Assembly (NCBI GenBank): GCA_003506995.1
Contig: DNXB01000458.1
Coordinates: 1 to 5,860 of the forward strand
Direction of reading: 5' to 3'
From: Verrucomicrobiales bacterium
Lineage (GTDB): Bacteria > Verrucomicrobiota > Verrucomicrobiia > Verrucomicrobiales > Verrucomicrobiaceae
DNA length: 5,860 nt
Shown here one piece after another: positions 1 through 5,683 of this stretch. The notes beneath the pieces were generated by a model. The model searched no databases, was not told the DNA's origin, and was given only the letters and a program-made list of their open reading frames with translations. Position 1 is the first letter of the stretch, and each line of letters opens with the position of its first letter. The translations under genes were made by a program, and so were the position numbers.

Positions 1-107
1 TCTGCTGGGATGGCTGCATGTTCCCGAACGCCGTGCTCGAAACGCCGGACACCTGGAACAAGATCCTCGCCGCGATGATCAAAGTCCGCGACGCCCACGG
101 CTGGTAA
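1..107 (+). CDS. C-terminal fragment of an unidentified protein
   Basis: This is the 3' end of a gene that begins before the window. The frame starting at base 3 is open from the edge to TAA at 105-107 and gives 34 residues, beginning CWDGCMFPNAV and ending IKVRDAHGW. Almost all third codon positions are G or C, which marks this frame as the coding one; the other two plus frames lack that pattern. An intrinsic terminator 43 bases past the stop fits the end of a transcription unit. I do not recognise the family. The short tail, with its Trp- and Cys-containing CWDGC motif, suggests a soluble globular enzyme, but no function can be assigned from it. Confidence 0.6.
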   Translation, partial: CWDGCMFPNAVLETPDTWNKILAAMIKVRDAHGW

Positions 108-113
108 AGCAGC

Positions 114-132
114 CATCACGCTCCGCGTGATG
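114..132 (+). other. Short hairpin directly after the stop codon
   Basis: An 8-base perfect stem (CATCACGC at 114-121 with GCGTGATG at 125-132) closes a three-base loop and starts six bases after the TAA of the fragment gene. No T run follows, so it is not an intrinsic terminator by itself. It may protect the 3' end of the mRNA or slow RNA polymerase before the strong terminator at 151-190. The structure is seen directly; the role is inferred. Confidence 0.4.
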
Positions 133-150
133 AGCACAACGCACATTCGC

Positions 151-190
151 AACGCCGCAGAGATCGAACCTCTGCGGCGTTTTTATTTTT
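151..190 (+). terminator. Strong rho-independent terminator
   Basis: A 12-base perfect stem (151-162 paired with 170-181, core CGCCGCAGAG/CTCTGCGGCG) encloses a seven-base loop and is followed by TTTTATTTTT at 181-190. This is a textbook intrinsic terminator for plus-strand transcription and ends the unit containing the fragment gene at 1-107. On the minus strand no T run follows the stem, so it is expected to work in one direction only. Confidence 0.9.
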
Positions 191-223
191 GAAGACGCCC
201 CATTCTCACGGTGGGGCGTCTTC
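191..223. repeat. Second perfect hairpin abutting the terminator
   Basis: GAAGACGCCCCA (191-202) and TGGGGCGTCTTC (212-223) form a 12-base perfect inverted repeat around a nine-base loop. It begins on the base after the terminator T tract. Neither strand has a T run after this stem, so it is not an intrinsic terminator. It could be a backup stop, a processing site, the 5' end of the downstream transcript, or a remnant palindromic element. It lies 63 bases before the ATG of the DUF2721 gene. Confidence 0.55.
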
Positions 224-286
224 TGAATGCCGAGCAGCACACGTCTTTCGCTGACATCGGGGTGAATTGGCGTCAATTTACCGCTC

Positions 287-694
287 ATGACCCTGCCCCA
301 ACTCCCCCTTTCCACGCCATCGCTGCTGTTTCCGGCGATCTCGCTGCTGATGCTGGCGTACACGAACCGGTTTCTGGGACTGGCGAATGTGGTGCGGGGG
401 CTGCATGCGAGCTGGCAGAGCACGCAGGAGCCGATGCTGCTAAAGCAGATTCAAAACATGCGGAAGCGCATCCAGATCATCAAGCACATGCAGTCGCTGG
501 GGGTGCTGAGCCTGATGTTTTGCGTGGTGAGCACGACGCTGATCTTCTTTGACCGGCAGACGGGCGGACAGATCACGTTTGGCATGAGCCTGCTGCTGAT
601 GCTGGGCTCGCTGACGCTGTCGCTGGTGGAGATCCAGATGTCGGGGACGGCGCTGGATTTGCAGCTTCGTGATGTGAAGTGCCGGGAGGAGTGA
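287..694 (+). CDS. DUF2721 family small membrane protein
   Basis: This 135-residue protein resembles the DUF2721 family, whose biochemical role is unknown. Family-like features in order are: LLFPAISLLMLAYTNRFLGL at about 13-32 (first membrane helix), a polar amphipathic stretch with QIQNMRKRIQIIKHMQSLG at about 54-72, a second helix at about 71-88, and a third at about 96-116 running into EIQMSG and ALDLQL. The length fits a nearly complete family member. The ATG at 287 is the first usable start, because an in-frame TGA lies at 263-265. No good Shine-Dalgarno sequence precedes it; a GGGGTGA at 259-265 is too far upstream. No promoter is evident in 224-286. The gene stands alone behind a terminator and converges on the PATR gene. 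The family call comes from recognised sequence pattern, not a search. Function is unknown. Confidence 0.85.
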   Translation: MTLPQLPLSTPSLLFPAISLLMLAYTNRFLGLANVVRGLHASWQSTQEPMLLKQIQNMRKRIQIIKHMQSLGVLSLMFCVVSTTLIFFDRQTGGQITFGMSLLLMLGSLTLSLVEIQMSGTALDLQLRDVKCREE

Positions 695-703
695 GATCAG
701 CGA

Positions 704-732
704 GGCACCGGAGCGCGGGTGCCCCCACCCGC
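704..732. terminator. Possible shared hairpin between convergent genes
   Basis: The 43-base gap between the two convergent stop codons holds GCGGGTG (715-721) and CACCCGC (726-732), a seven-base GC-only-closing stem around CCCC. An alternative, mutually exclusive stem pairs GGCACC (704-709) with GGTGCC (718-723). Neither strand has a T run, so classic intrinsic termination is unlikely. It may act as a weak bidirectional terminator or a 3'-end stabiliser for both mRNAs. Confidence 0.35.
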
Positions 733-737
733 AAACG

Positions 738-812
738 TCAGCGACGGCGGCGGAACAGGAGCCCGACGAGGCCAAGGAAAAGCAGCCCCATGCGTGAGGG
801 CTCGGGGATGAC
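738..812 (-). other. PEP-CTERM sorting signal coding segment
   Basis: The last 24 codons encode VIPEPSR, a hydrophobic stretch of Leu, Gly, Phe and Val, and four terminal arginines. This is the tripartite PEP-CTERM layout: a Pro-Glu-Pro motif, a transmembrane helix and a basic tail. In known systems an exosortase (EpsH/XrtA type) recognises and cleaves it during export and surface attachment. The matching exosortase must be encoded elsewhere in the genome. Confidence 0.9.
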
Positions 813-3800
813 GACGATGACGCCGTGGCTGGCGAAGAGGCTGATGTCCCAGGCGTAGCCGCTGGCGGAGATGTCAGGCAAATCCAGGTCGAAGGCGCTA
901 TCTGCCGAGCCATCGCGGATGGTGTCTCCCAGATTGGTGGAGAAGCTGCTGCCGGCGACGTTGGTCCAGTCGAGGAGATTGAAGATCTGACCGGCCTCGG
1001 CGGTGAAGGAGACAGGCAGCACATTGATCTTGGCGCCGGTTTCCTGGATGATGGCACCGGTGATGCTGAGCTGGTCATGCAGGGTGCCGCCGGGGCCGCC
1101 GCCGTTGGCGATGACGTAGGTTTCATAGCCTGCGGTGCCGGGGTCGTTGCCACCAAAACCGTCGGTGCTGGTGAAGGTGGCACCGGTGATCTGGAGATTG
1201 GTGGTGGAGCTGGATTGAAGGGTGAGGCCGTTGGCCAGGGTGAGGGTGCCGATGCCGCCGCTGGTGGCGGGATCGCCGGGATTGAGGGTGCCGCCGGTTT
1301 GAATGGTGGTGGCACCACCGATGGTGCCGGTGCCGCCAAGCGTGCCGGCGATGACATTCACGGCACCGGTGGCGGCGCTTTGATTGCCATTGATCAGCAG
1401 CGTGGTGGCACCGGCCACGGTGGTGGCACCGGTGTAGGTGTTGGCCCCGCTGAAGACGACAGCACCCACGCCGCTGCCATTGACGGTGATGCCAGAACCG
1501 GCGGTGGTTTCACTGATGACGCCGGTGAAGAAGGTGCTGGCACCGGCGCTGTTGGTGAGGGTGCGCGTGCCAGCGGTGAGCGAGACGCCGCCAGTGAAGG
1601 TGAGAGCTTTGTCATTCGCCACAATGCCGGAGGACAGCAGTGTGGTGTCGGCGCGGAAATCGACGTTGTTGCCGATGGTGACCACATTCGCCGTGGTGGC
1701 CCTGATTGACGTTCCGCCAAGAATCAGCGTGCCTGTGCCAAAGGGACCGGAGGTGGGAGCACCGGCGGGTCCGGTGGAGCTGGACTGCGGAATGGCGGCG
1801 GACAGGTAGAGTCCGGTGTCGCCGACGTAATCATGCTGCTGGTTGGTCACCAGCGTGCCGGTGCCGTAATAGGAGACGCCGCCGACGCCGGTGATTTTCG
1901 CGGTGAGGAAGGTGTTGCTGGCGGAGTTGATGGTGATGATGCCCTCACGCCCGTCAAAGGTCAGAGAGCCGCCATTGCCAAGGGTCAGACCGCTTCCGGA
2001 GGCAAAGAGAATGTTGCCACTGGTGACAGTGAGAGTCTTGCCGGAGCCGATGGTGACGTTTGCACCATCGATGAGGAGCGAATTGATGGTGGTGGAAGTC
2101 GGCAGAGTGGTGGCGCTGGTGATGCGCGTGTTGTCACCATCGACAAAGGCGTTTTGCGTGAACTCGTCGGTGGGATTAAGCGGGCGCAGGCCGGTGCCTG
2201 CCTCGTAGGTGAGGAAGGTGTTCGGCGTGCCGGTGGCGGTGCCGGCCCCACCTGTGGCGACATCGGCCTCACCGACGAGACCGGGGACGACCTGGGTGTT
2301 TTTCACCGTGGCATTGATGCCGGTGCCCAGCGCGGCGGTGGTGCCGACGAGATCGGGCGCTGTGGTGAAGAAAATGCGCGACACACTGGCCGTGGAGGCG
2401 GCATTGAGGCCGAGATTGAGGCCGTTCACGAGCAAGGCGCCGCCGTTGGCGAGACGATCGTAGGCCGCAAAGGTGAGCGCCGTGGTGTTGCTGCCGCCAT
2501 AAGTGGCGGTGAGAATGGAGCGACGGCTGTGAAGGATGAGAGCGCCGATGGCTTCGGTGGAGTTTGTGCTGGTGAGATCGGAGCCACGATAGACAAAGCT
2601 GCCGCCACGGAAGGAGACGCTTGCGGAGTCGGCGAGGCGGCTGGCGCTGTTGTTGTTCGTGCCGAGGTTGTCGAGCGCGAGCGTGCCGCCGTTGAGGATG
2701 AGGCTGGTGCTGGCGAGTGCGCCGTTCACGCCAAGTGTTGCAACACTGCCACCGATCTGCAGCGTCCCCGCGTTCACCGTGGTGCTGCCAGTGTAGAGCT
2801 GACCGGCGACGAAAATCTGCGTGTTCGCGCCGTTTTTGACCAATGTCAGGCCGCCAGTGCCATCTCTCAAGCGCCCGGCAAAGATGTGCGTGGTGATGGT
2901 GTCGGATAGGGTCAAAACGGACGCGGGCGTGCCGTTGTTGAGCACGGAGAGCACGGCTCCGCTGGCGTGGTTGCCCTGGGTGTCGAGGCCGCGCAGGGTC
3001 AGAATATGGCCGTTGAGGTCGAGCGTGATGCTGACGGTGGCCGCAGTGGTGATGACCGAGAGCCGGCTGGCGGCGCTGATGGCGTTGTCCACACCGAGGA
3101 CGAGCCTGGCGCCGGTGCCGCTGTTGGCGAAGAGCTGGGTGTCTCCGGTGTAGGTGTTGACGTTGTTGAGGAGGGTGGTGGCGTTTTGGCCACGGCTATA
3201 AAGGATGCCGCCAGTGCCGCTGATGACGCCGTTCACGATGAGCGTGCCGTCCACGCCGCCGCCGATGCGCGCATCGGCGCTGGCGGTGATGATGTTGCCG
3301 GACCAAGCCGCCGTGGCACTGGTGGCCGTCTGAAGCGCGCCATTGTTGTTCCCACCAGTGCCTGAGATGGTGATGGTCTTGCCCGAAACGTCGATGCCGT
3401 TTTGCAGCACGACACGTCCGCCCGAGGCCACAGTGATGCCGCCAGCGCCTCCAAGGGCCGAATTGTGGCCGACGGTGACAACGCCACCGTTGTTGACCTG
3501 AAGCAGGCCGACGAGGCTGTTGCTGCCGCTGAGCGTGAGCGCGGCGCTGACGGTGAGAGCGCCGCCGAGGGTGTTGTTCCCGCTCATGACCAGCGTGCCG
3601 CCGCTGACGGTGGTGGTGCCGCCATAGGTGTTGTCGCCAGAGAGCGTCAGGCTGCCAGCGCCGCTTTTGACGAGGTTCAAGATGCCTGTGCCGTCCTGGA
3701 TGATGCCGCTGTAAGTGGTGGTCGCGGTTTGACTGACCGTCAGCGTGCTGGCGGTGGCGCTGCTGTTGGTGATGAAGCTGCCGCCCGCGCCACTGCCGGT

Positions 3801-4787
3801 CCCGCTGCGCTGCAAGGCGGCGATGGTTTGATTGAAACCGTTGAGATCGAAGACAGAGTCCTCGACCGCAGAGGTGGAGTCGAGATCAAGGGTCGTGCCG
3901 GTGGGCAGCGCGTTGGTGATGCCGAGTTGAAGACGACCACGAAAGACCGTGGTGGCACCGGTGTAGGTGTTCGTGGCGGAAAGGCGCACTGTGCCGAGTG
4001 TGGCTCCGGCACCGGTGGCGGAAATGACGAGGCCGGTGGCCGCGCCGTTTTGAATCGTGCCGGTGACGATCAAGGTGCCGCCGGAAAGGCTGCCAAGCCG
4101 TCCACTTGTGTCCAGATTGATCGTTCCGGCCCAGGTGGCGGTGGCGCTCGCCGCAGTTCGCAGGCCGCCGAAGAAATCCGTGCCGCCCGCGCCGAGATTG
4201 AGCGTCTCGCCAGTGATGGTGACGCCGTCTTGCAGTTCGATCTGTCCCGTGCTGGAAACACTGGTGCCACTGCTCGTGTCTCCCAGCGCATTGTTGTTGG
4301 CGAGGCTGAGGATGCCTGCCGTTACACTGACCGCGCCAGAGAAGCCGTTGGCACCGGAGAGCACGAGCGTTCCCGCGCCGCTTTTGGTCAACGCGCCGCT
4401 GTTGATGATCTCGCTGATGGTGGCGGTGTGCGCGGCGGCGGTCACCGTGATCACGCTGTCAGAAGAGAGGGCGAAGAGACTGCCGGCATCGGCGTCAGCG
4501 ATGACGTAACCGGTGCTGTTGAAGGTGATGTTTTTGATCGTGAGATCACTGGCGACCTCGACAGTCTCACCCGTGCCGCCGAAGATGGCGTTGTTGCCGT
4601 TGGTCCAGACCACATCGCCCTGCCAGTTGGGCGCGGTGGTGCTCCAGTCATTGCTGACGTTGGCATCCAGCCAGGTATGATCCGCCTGCGCGAACGCAAA
4701 CGCAGGAAGGAAGAAGAACGCCAGCCATGTGACAAAGGCAGGGGCAAGCCTTGATGCGGCGGTGGCCGCTTGATTTTCAGTGCTCAT
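738..4787 (-). CDS. Giant secreted PATR beta-strand repeat protein with PEP-CTERM signal
   Basis: This is a 1349-residue exported structural or adhesin-like protein. In order: a Sec signal peptide at 1-33 (R13, hydrophobic 17-32, likely cleavage after AFA); an N-terminal WLDANVSNDWS / NW / AIFGG region at about 36-106 typical of verrucomicrobial PATR proteins; at least seven autotransporter-associated beta-strand units near 131-160, 264-289, 368-399, 527-564, 645-676, 969-996 and 1097-1131, with cores such as KSGAGTLVLSGAN and NTYTGATTV; a closing block with GTLGGTGTIGG (1148-1158), LNPGD (1168-1172) and IFNLLDW (1268-1274); then IPEPS (1327-1331), a hydrophobic helix (1333-1345) and RRRR at the end. 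No Cys is visible and Lys is very rare. There is no autotransporter barrel, so exosortase-type sorting is inferred rather than type V secretion. The ATG at 4787 is chosen because it directly precedes the signal peptide; a TTG at 4829 would add 14 residues. The ligand or role is unknown. Confidence 0.9.
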   Translation of the reverse strand: MSTENQAATAASRLAPAFVTWLAFFFLPAFAFAQADHTWLDANVSNDWSTTAPNWQGDVVWTNGNNAIFGGTGETVEVASDLTIKNITFNSTGYVIADADAGSLFALSSDSVITVTAAAHTATISEIINSGALTKSGAGTLVLSGANGFSGAVSVTAGILSLANNNALGDTSSGTSVSSTGQIELQDGVTITGETLNLGAGGTDFFGGLRTAASATATWAGTINLDTSGRLGSLSGGTLIVTGTIQNGAATGLVISATGAGATLGTVRLSATNTYTGATTVFRGRLQLGITNALPTGTTLDLDSTSAVEDSVFDLNGFNQTIAALQRSGTGSGAGGSFITNSSATASTLTVSQTATTTYSGIIQDGTGILNLVKSGAGSLTLSGDNTYGGTTTVSGGTLVMSGNNTLGGALTVSAALTLSGSNSLVGLLQVNNGGVVTVGHNSALGGAGGITVASGGRVVLQNGIDVSGKTITISGTGGNNNGALQTATSATAAWSGNIITASADARIGGGVDGTLIVNGVISGTGGILYSRGQNATTLLNNVNTYTGDTQLFANSGTGARLVLGVDNAISAASRLSVITTAATVSITLDLNGHILTLRGLDTQGNHASGAVLSVLNNGTPASVLTLSDTITTHIFAGRLRDGTGGLTLVKNGANTQIFVAGQLYTGSTTVNAGTLQIGGSVATLGVNGALASTSLILNGGTLALDNLGTNNNSASRLADSASVSFRGGSFVYRGSDLTSTNSTEAIGALILHSRRSILTATYGGSNTTALTFAAYDRLANGGALLVNGLNLGLNAASTASVSRIFFTTAPDLVGTTAALGTGINATVKNTQVVPGLVGEADVATGGAGTATGTPNTFLTYEAGTGLRPLNPTDEFTQNAFVDGDNTRITSATTLPTSTTINSLLIDGANVTIGSGKTLTVTSGNILFASGSGLTLGNGGSLTFDGREGIITINSASNTFLTAKITGVGGVSYYGTGTLVTNQQHDYVGDTGLYLSAAIPQSSSTGPAGAPTSGPFGTGTLILGGTSIRATTANVVTIGNNVDFRADTTLLSSGIVANDKALTFTGGVSLTAGTRTLTNSAGASTFFTGVISETTAGSGITVNGSGVGAVVFSGANTYTGATTVAGATTLLINGNQSAATGAVNVIAGTLGGTGTIGGATTIQTGGTLNPGDPATSGGIGTLTLANGLTLQSSSTTNLQITGATFTSTDGFGGNDPGTAGYETYVIANGGGPGGTLHDQLSITGAIIQETGAKINVLPVSFTAEAGQIFNLLDWTNVAGSSFSTNLGDTIRDGSADSAFDLDLPDISASGYAWDISLFASHGVIVVIPEPSRMGLLFLGLVGLLFRRRR
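1421..1442 (-). repeat. 22-base exact repeat, unit 1
   Basis: This 22-base stretch is identical to bases 3950-3971. Both encode the PATR core NTYTGATT within the same gene, in the same reading frame, and are separated by 2529 bases (843 codons). Such identity between PATR cores could allow in-frame recombination that shortens the protein. Confidence 0.6.
2760..3470 (-). repeat. Internal PATR super-module, copy B
   Basis: This segment encodes residues 440-676 of the giant protein and is the second copy of a diverged tandem module. Landmarks in order: VVLQNGIDVSGKTI (459-472), LQTATSATAAWSG (485-497), GTLIVNG (514-520), VNTYTG (543-548), LDLNG (589-593), LRDGTG (640-645) and VNAGTL (671-676). 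Each has a counterpart in copy A about 271-277 residues earlier in the protein. The relationship is visible at protein level; the DNA has diverged. Confidence 0.7.
3591..4298 (-). repeat. Internal PATR super-module, copy A
   Basis: This segment encodes residues 164-399 of the giant protein. The landmark series IELQDGVTITGETL (183-196), LRTAASATATWAG (209-221), GTLIVTG (237-243), TNTYTG (272-277), FDLNG (313-317), IQDGTG (363-368) and VSGGTL (394-399) matches copy B in the same order and spacing. This points to duplication of a composite unit larger than a single PATR repeat. Confidence 0.7.
3950..3971 (-). repeat. 22-base exact repeat, unit 2
   Basis: This is the partner of the identical stretch at 1421-1442. 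It encodes the NTYTGATT core of the second PATR unit in the protein, near residue 273. The surrounding DNA differs, so the identity is local to the beta-strand motif. Confidence 0.6.
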
Positions 4788-4788
4788 T

Positions 4789-4797
4789 GGGGGGGGG
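4789..4797 (-). repeat. Run of nine C just upstream of the PATR start codon
   Basis: Read on the coding (minus) strand, nine consecutive C are followed by one A and then the ATG of the giant surface-protein gene. It is a conspicuously long single-base run for this window. Runs of this length are prone to slippage during replication or transcription. Here a length change would alter the leader, or shift the frame if the upstream TTG at 4829 were the true start. It could also be a sequencing artefact in length. Confidence 0.75.
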
Positions 4798-4800
4798 CTT

Positions 4801-4829
4801 ATTGATACTCCCCACAGGAGTGAAGCCAA
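4801..4829 (-). promoter_or_regulatory. Candidate sigma70-type promoter for the PATR gene
   Basis: On the minus strand TTGGCT (4829-4824) and TATCAA (4807-4802) resemble -35 and -10 boxes with a 16-base spacer. Transcription would start near 4795, inside the C run, giving a leader of about eight bases. The spacer contains GGGGAG (4813-4808), which looks like a Shine-Dalgarno sequence. It is 20 bases from the ATG, however, and would not be transcribed from this promoter. The same bases form a small stem (4807-4811 with 4817-4821). This is an inference from sequence pattern only. Confidence 0.35.
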
Positions 4830-4841
4830 GAGGAAACAAGC

Positions 4842-4858
4842 TCACGGCATTGTCACGG
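4842..4858 (-). promoter_or_regulatory. Direct repeat with 11-base period upstream of the putative -35 box
   Basis: CCGTGA occurs twice on the minus strand (4858-4853 and 4847-4842), separated by CAATG, giving an 11-base period. Its distal edge is close to 30 bases upstream of the putative -35 box. Paired half-sites one helical turn apart are the usual layout for OmpR/PhoB-type response regulators, so this could be an activator site for the PATR gene. It is short enough to arise by chance. Confidence 0.2.
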
Positions 4859-4860
4859 AA

Positions 4861-4880
4861 CGCCACCTTGGGCTGTGGCG
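4861..4880 (-). terminator. Possible weak terminator after plsC
   Basis: CGCCAC and GTGGCG form a six-base stem around an eight-base loop, starting four bases after the plsC stop codon. On the minus strand only TT follows, so intrinsic termination would be weak. It separates plsC from the candidate promoter of the PATR gene, and could mark the end of the cmk-plsC unit. Confidence 0.35.
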
Positions 4881-4884
4881 AAAA

Positions 4885-5496
4885 TCATGCGACGATCCCC
4901 TCGATCCGCTGCATGACCTCATCGGCAAGCGCCTGATAAAGGTCTTTGCCGGTTTGAGAGTAGCTGGCGAGGTCGGGCTGCCAGAGATCGCCAATGACGA
5001 GGGTGATGCGGGCGGGACGGAGGGTTTTCGCTCCGCGCGGATAGGCCTCGTGGGTGCCGAAGATGCGAACGGGCAGCACTGGCGCCCCGCCTTTGGCGAT
5101 GAAGAGACCGACACCGGCCTCCGCCCTCTGGAGCTTGCCATCAGGGCTGCGAGTGCCCTCGGGGAAGATGAGGACTTTTTTTCCAGCACGCAGGAGGCGG
5201 ATGGTGGCCTTCAGGGAGGAAGCGTCGGGCTTGTCGCGGTCAATGGGGATGGCCTGCCAACTGCGGAGGACTTTGCCGACGAGAGGATGATCGAAGAGAG
5301 ACTTGCGCGCGAAGTAATGGATGGCCTCGTCGAAGGCCTGGCCAACAAAGGGCGGATCGAGGAAACTGTCGTGGTTGGAGGCGATGAGCGCCGGTCCGGA
5401 GAATTGCAGCTTTTCAGCGCCGATAACGCGGAAGTCATACAGTCCACGGGCAAGTTCGCTGAAGAAGCGATAGCCGAGCCAGTAGCTGAAGTTCAT
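4885..5496 (-). CDS. plsC: 1-acyl-sn-glycerol-3-phosphate acyltransferase (PlsC family)
   Basis: This 203-residue enzyme belongs to the PlsC/LPLAT family, which transfers an acyl group to the sn-2 position of lysophosphatidic acid to make phosphatidic acid at the cytoplasmic membrane. The hallmark motifs are present: NHDSFLD at 41-47 (catalytic H42 and D47, HX4D), IPIDRDKPD at 83-91 (block II, with R87), FPEGTRS at 111-117 (E113, G114) and APVLPVRIFGT at 138-148 (block IV). A short N-terminal hydrophobic or amphipathic stretch (5-20) could sit on the membrane. The ATG at 5496 is preferred, although no clear ribosome site precedes it. The longer frame to a TTG at 5589 runs into a palindromic repeat and gives an atypical N-terminus. 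cmk lies upstream on the same strand, 184 bases away. The acyl donor (acyl-ACP or acyl-CoA) cannot be told from sequence. Confidence 0.92.
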   Translation of the reverse strand: MNFSYWLGYRFFSELARGLYDFRVIGAEKLQFSGPALIASNHDSFLDPPFVGQAFDEAIHYFARKSLFDHPLVGKVLRSWQAIPIDRDKPDASSLKATIRLLRAGKKVLIFPEGTRSPDGKLQRAEAGVGLFIAKGGAPVLPVRIFGTHEAYPRGAKTLRPARITLVIGDLWQPDLASYSQTGKDLYQALADEVMQRIEGIVA

Positions 5497-5547
5497 GACG
5501 CCGCAGATGAGATCAGGGGTGGGAACAGACGCTGGAGCGCGGCGAAG

Positions 5548-5683
5548 TGACGAAACCAGAATGGCGAAGGATCCATTGCTCCGTAGCAAGACTGCGAAGG
5601 ATGAACGAATGAGTCCAGAACTGTGTTTCGGAGGCGGATCGTCATAGTGCTTTGGTCATTCATTCGTCATTCTGGTTTCGTCA
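5548..5683. repeat. 136-base element with perfect 16-base inverted ends
   Basis: TGACGAAACCAGAATG (5548-5563) and its exact complement CATTCTGGTTTCGTCA (5668-5683) bound this element, which fills most of the cmk-plsC gap. Inside are a second inverted pair, ACGAATGA (5605-5612) with TCATTCGT (5660-5667), the latter touching the right end; a direct repeat GCGAAGGAT (5564-5572 and 5594-5602, period 30); and a small hairpin at 5576-5589. On the minus strand ATGAC recurs four times in the first half. No protein is encoded. It looks like a dispersed intergenic palindromic or MITE-like repeat, but only one copy is in the window. The right end contains the TGA that stops cmk. Confidence 0.7.

Noticed and set aside
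211..552. Plus-strand open frame starting in the 191-223 hairpin and overlapping the DUF2721 gene
   Set aside because: Out of frame with the recognised DUF2721 protein, and the translation is low-complexity Ala/Gly/His/Asp.
440..1357. 305-codon minus-strand open frame overlapping both the DUF2721 and PATR genes
   Set aside because: Pro/Ser/Ala-rich out-of-frame translation that crosses two well-supported genes and their intergenic gap.
825..1709. 294-codon plus-strand open frame opposite the 3' part of the PATR gene
   Set aside because: Gly/Ala-rich shadow of the repeat coding strand with no recognisable motif.
1833..2909. 358-codon plus-strand open frame opposite the PATR gene
   Set aside because: Same cause: low-complexity Gly/Ala/Asp/Glu translation, no domain pattern, fully inside the real minus-strand gene.
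2760..4298. Regularly spaced repeats considered as a CRISPR-like or satellite array
   Set aside because: The repeats are protein-coding, diverged at DNA level and not separated by constant-length unique spacers.
3402..4754. 450-codon open frame on the plus strand opposite the PATR gene
   Set aside because: It is antisense to a gene with clear signal peptide, PATR and PEP-CTERM features. Its product is low-complexity Gly/Ala/Asp/Arg sequence, as expected from the complement of GC-rich Thr/Gly/Ala repeats.
4788..4829. 14-residue N-terminal extension of the PATR protein from a TTG start
   Set aside because: It would translate through the C run and put 14 extra residues (including PPP) before an already complete signal peptide; kept only as an alternative.
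4780..5550. 256-codon plus-strand open frame opposite plsC
   Set aside because: plsC on the other strand has all family motifs in order; this frame has none and crosses two intergenic regions.
5497..5589. 31-residue N-terminal extension of PlsC from a TTG start
   Set aside because: Most of it is read from the palindromic element, has no ribosome site, and does not look like a PlsC N-terminus; the ATG at 5496 gives a normal family length.
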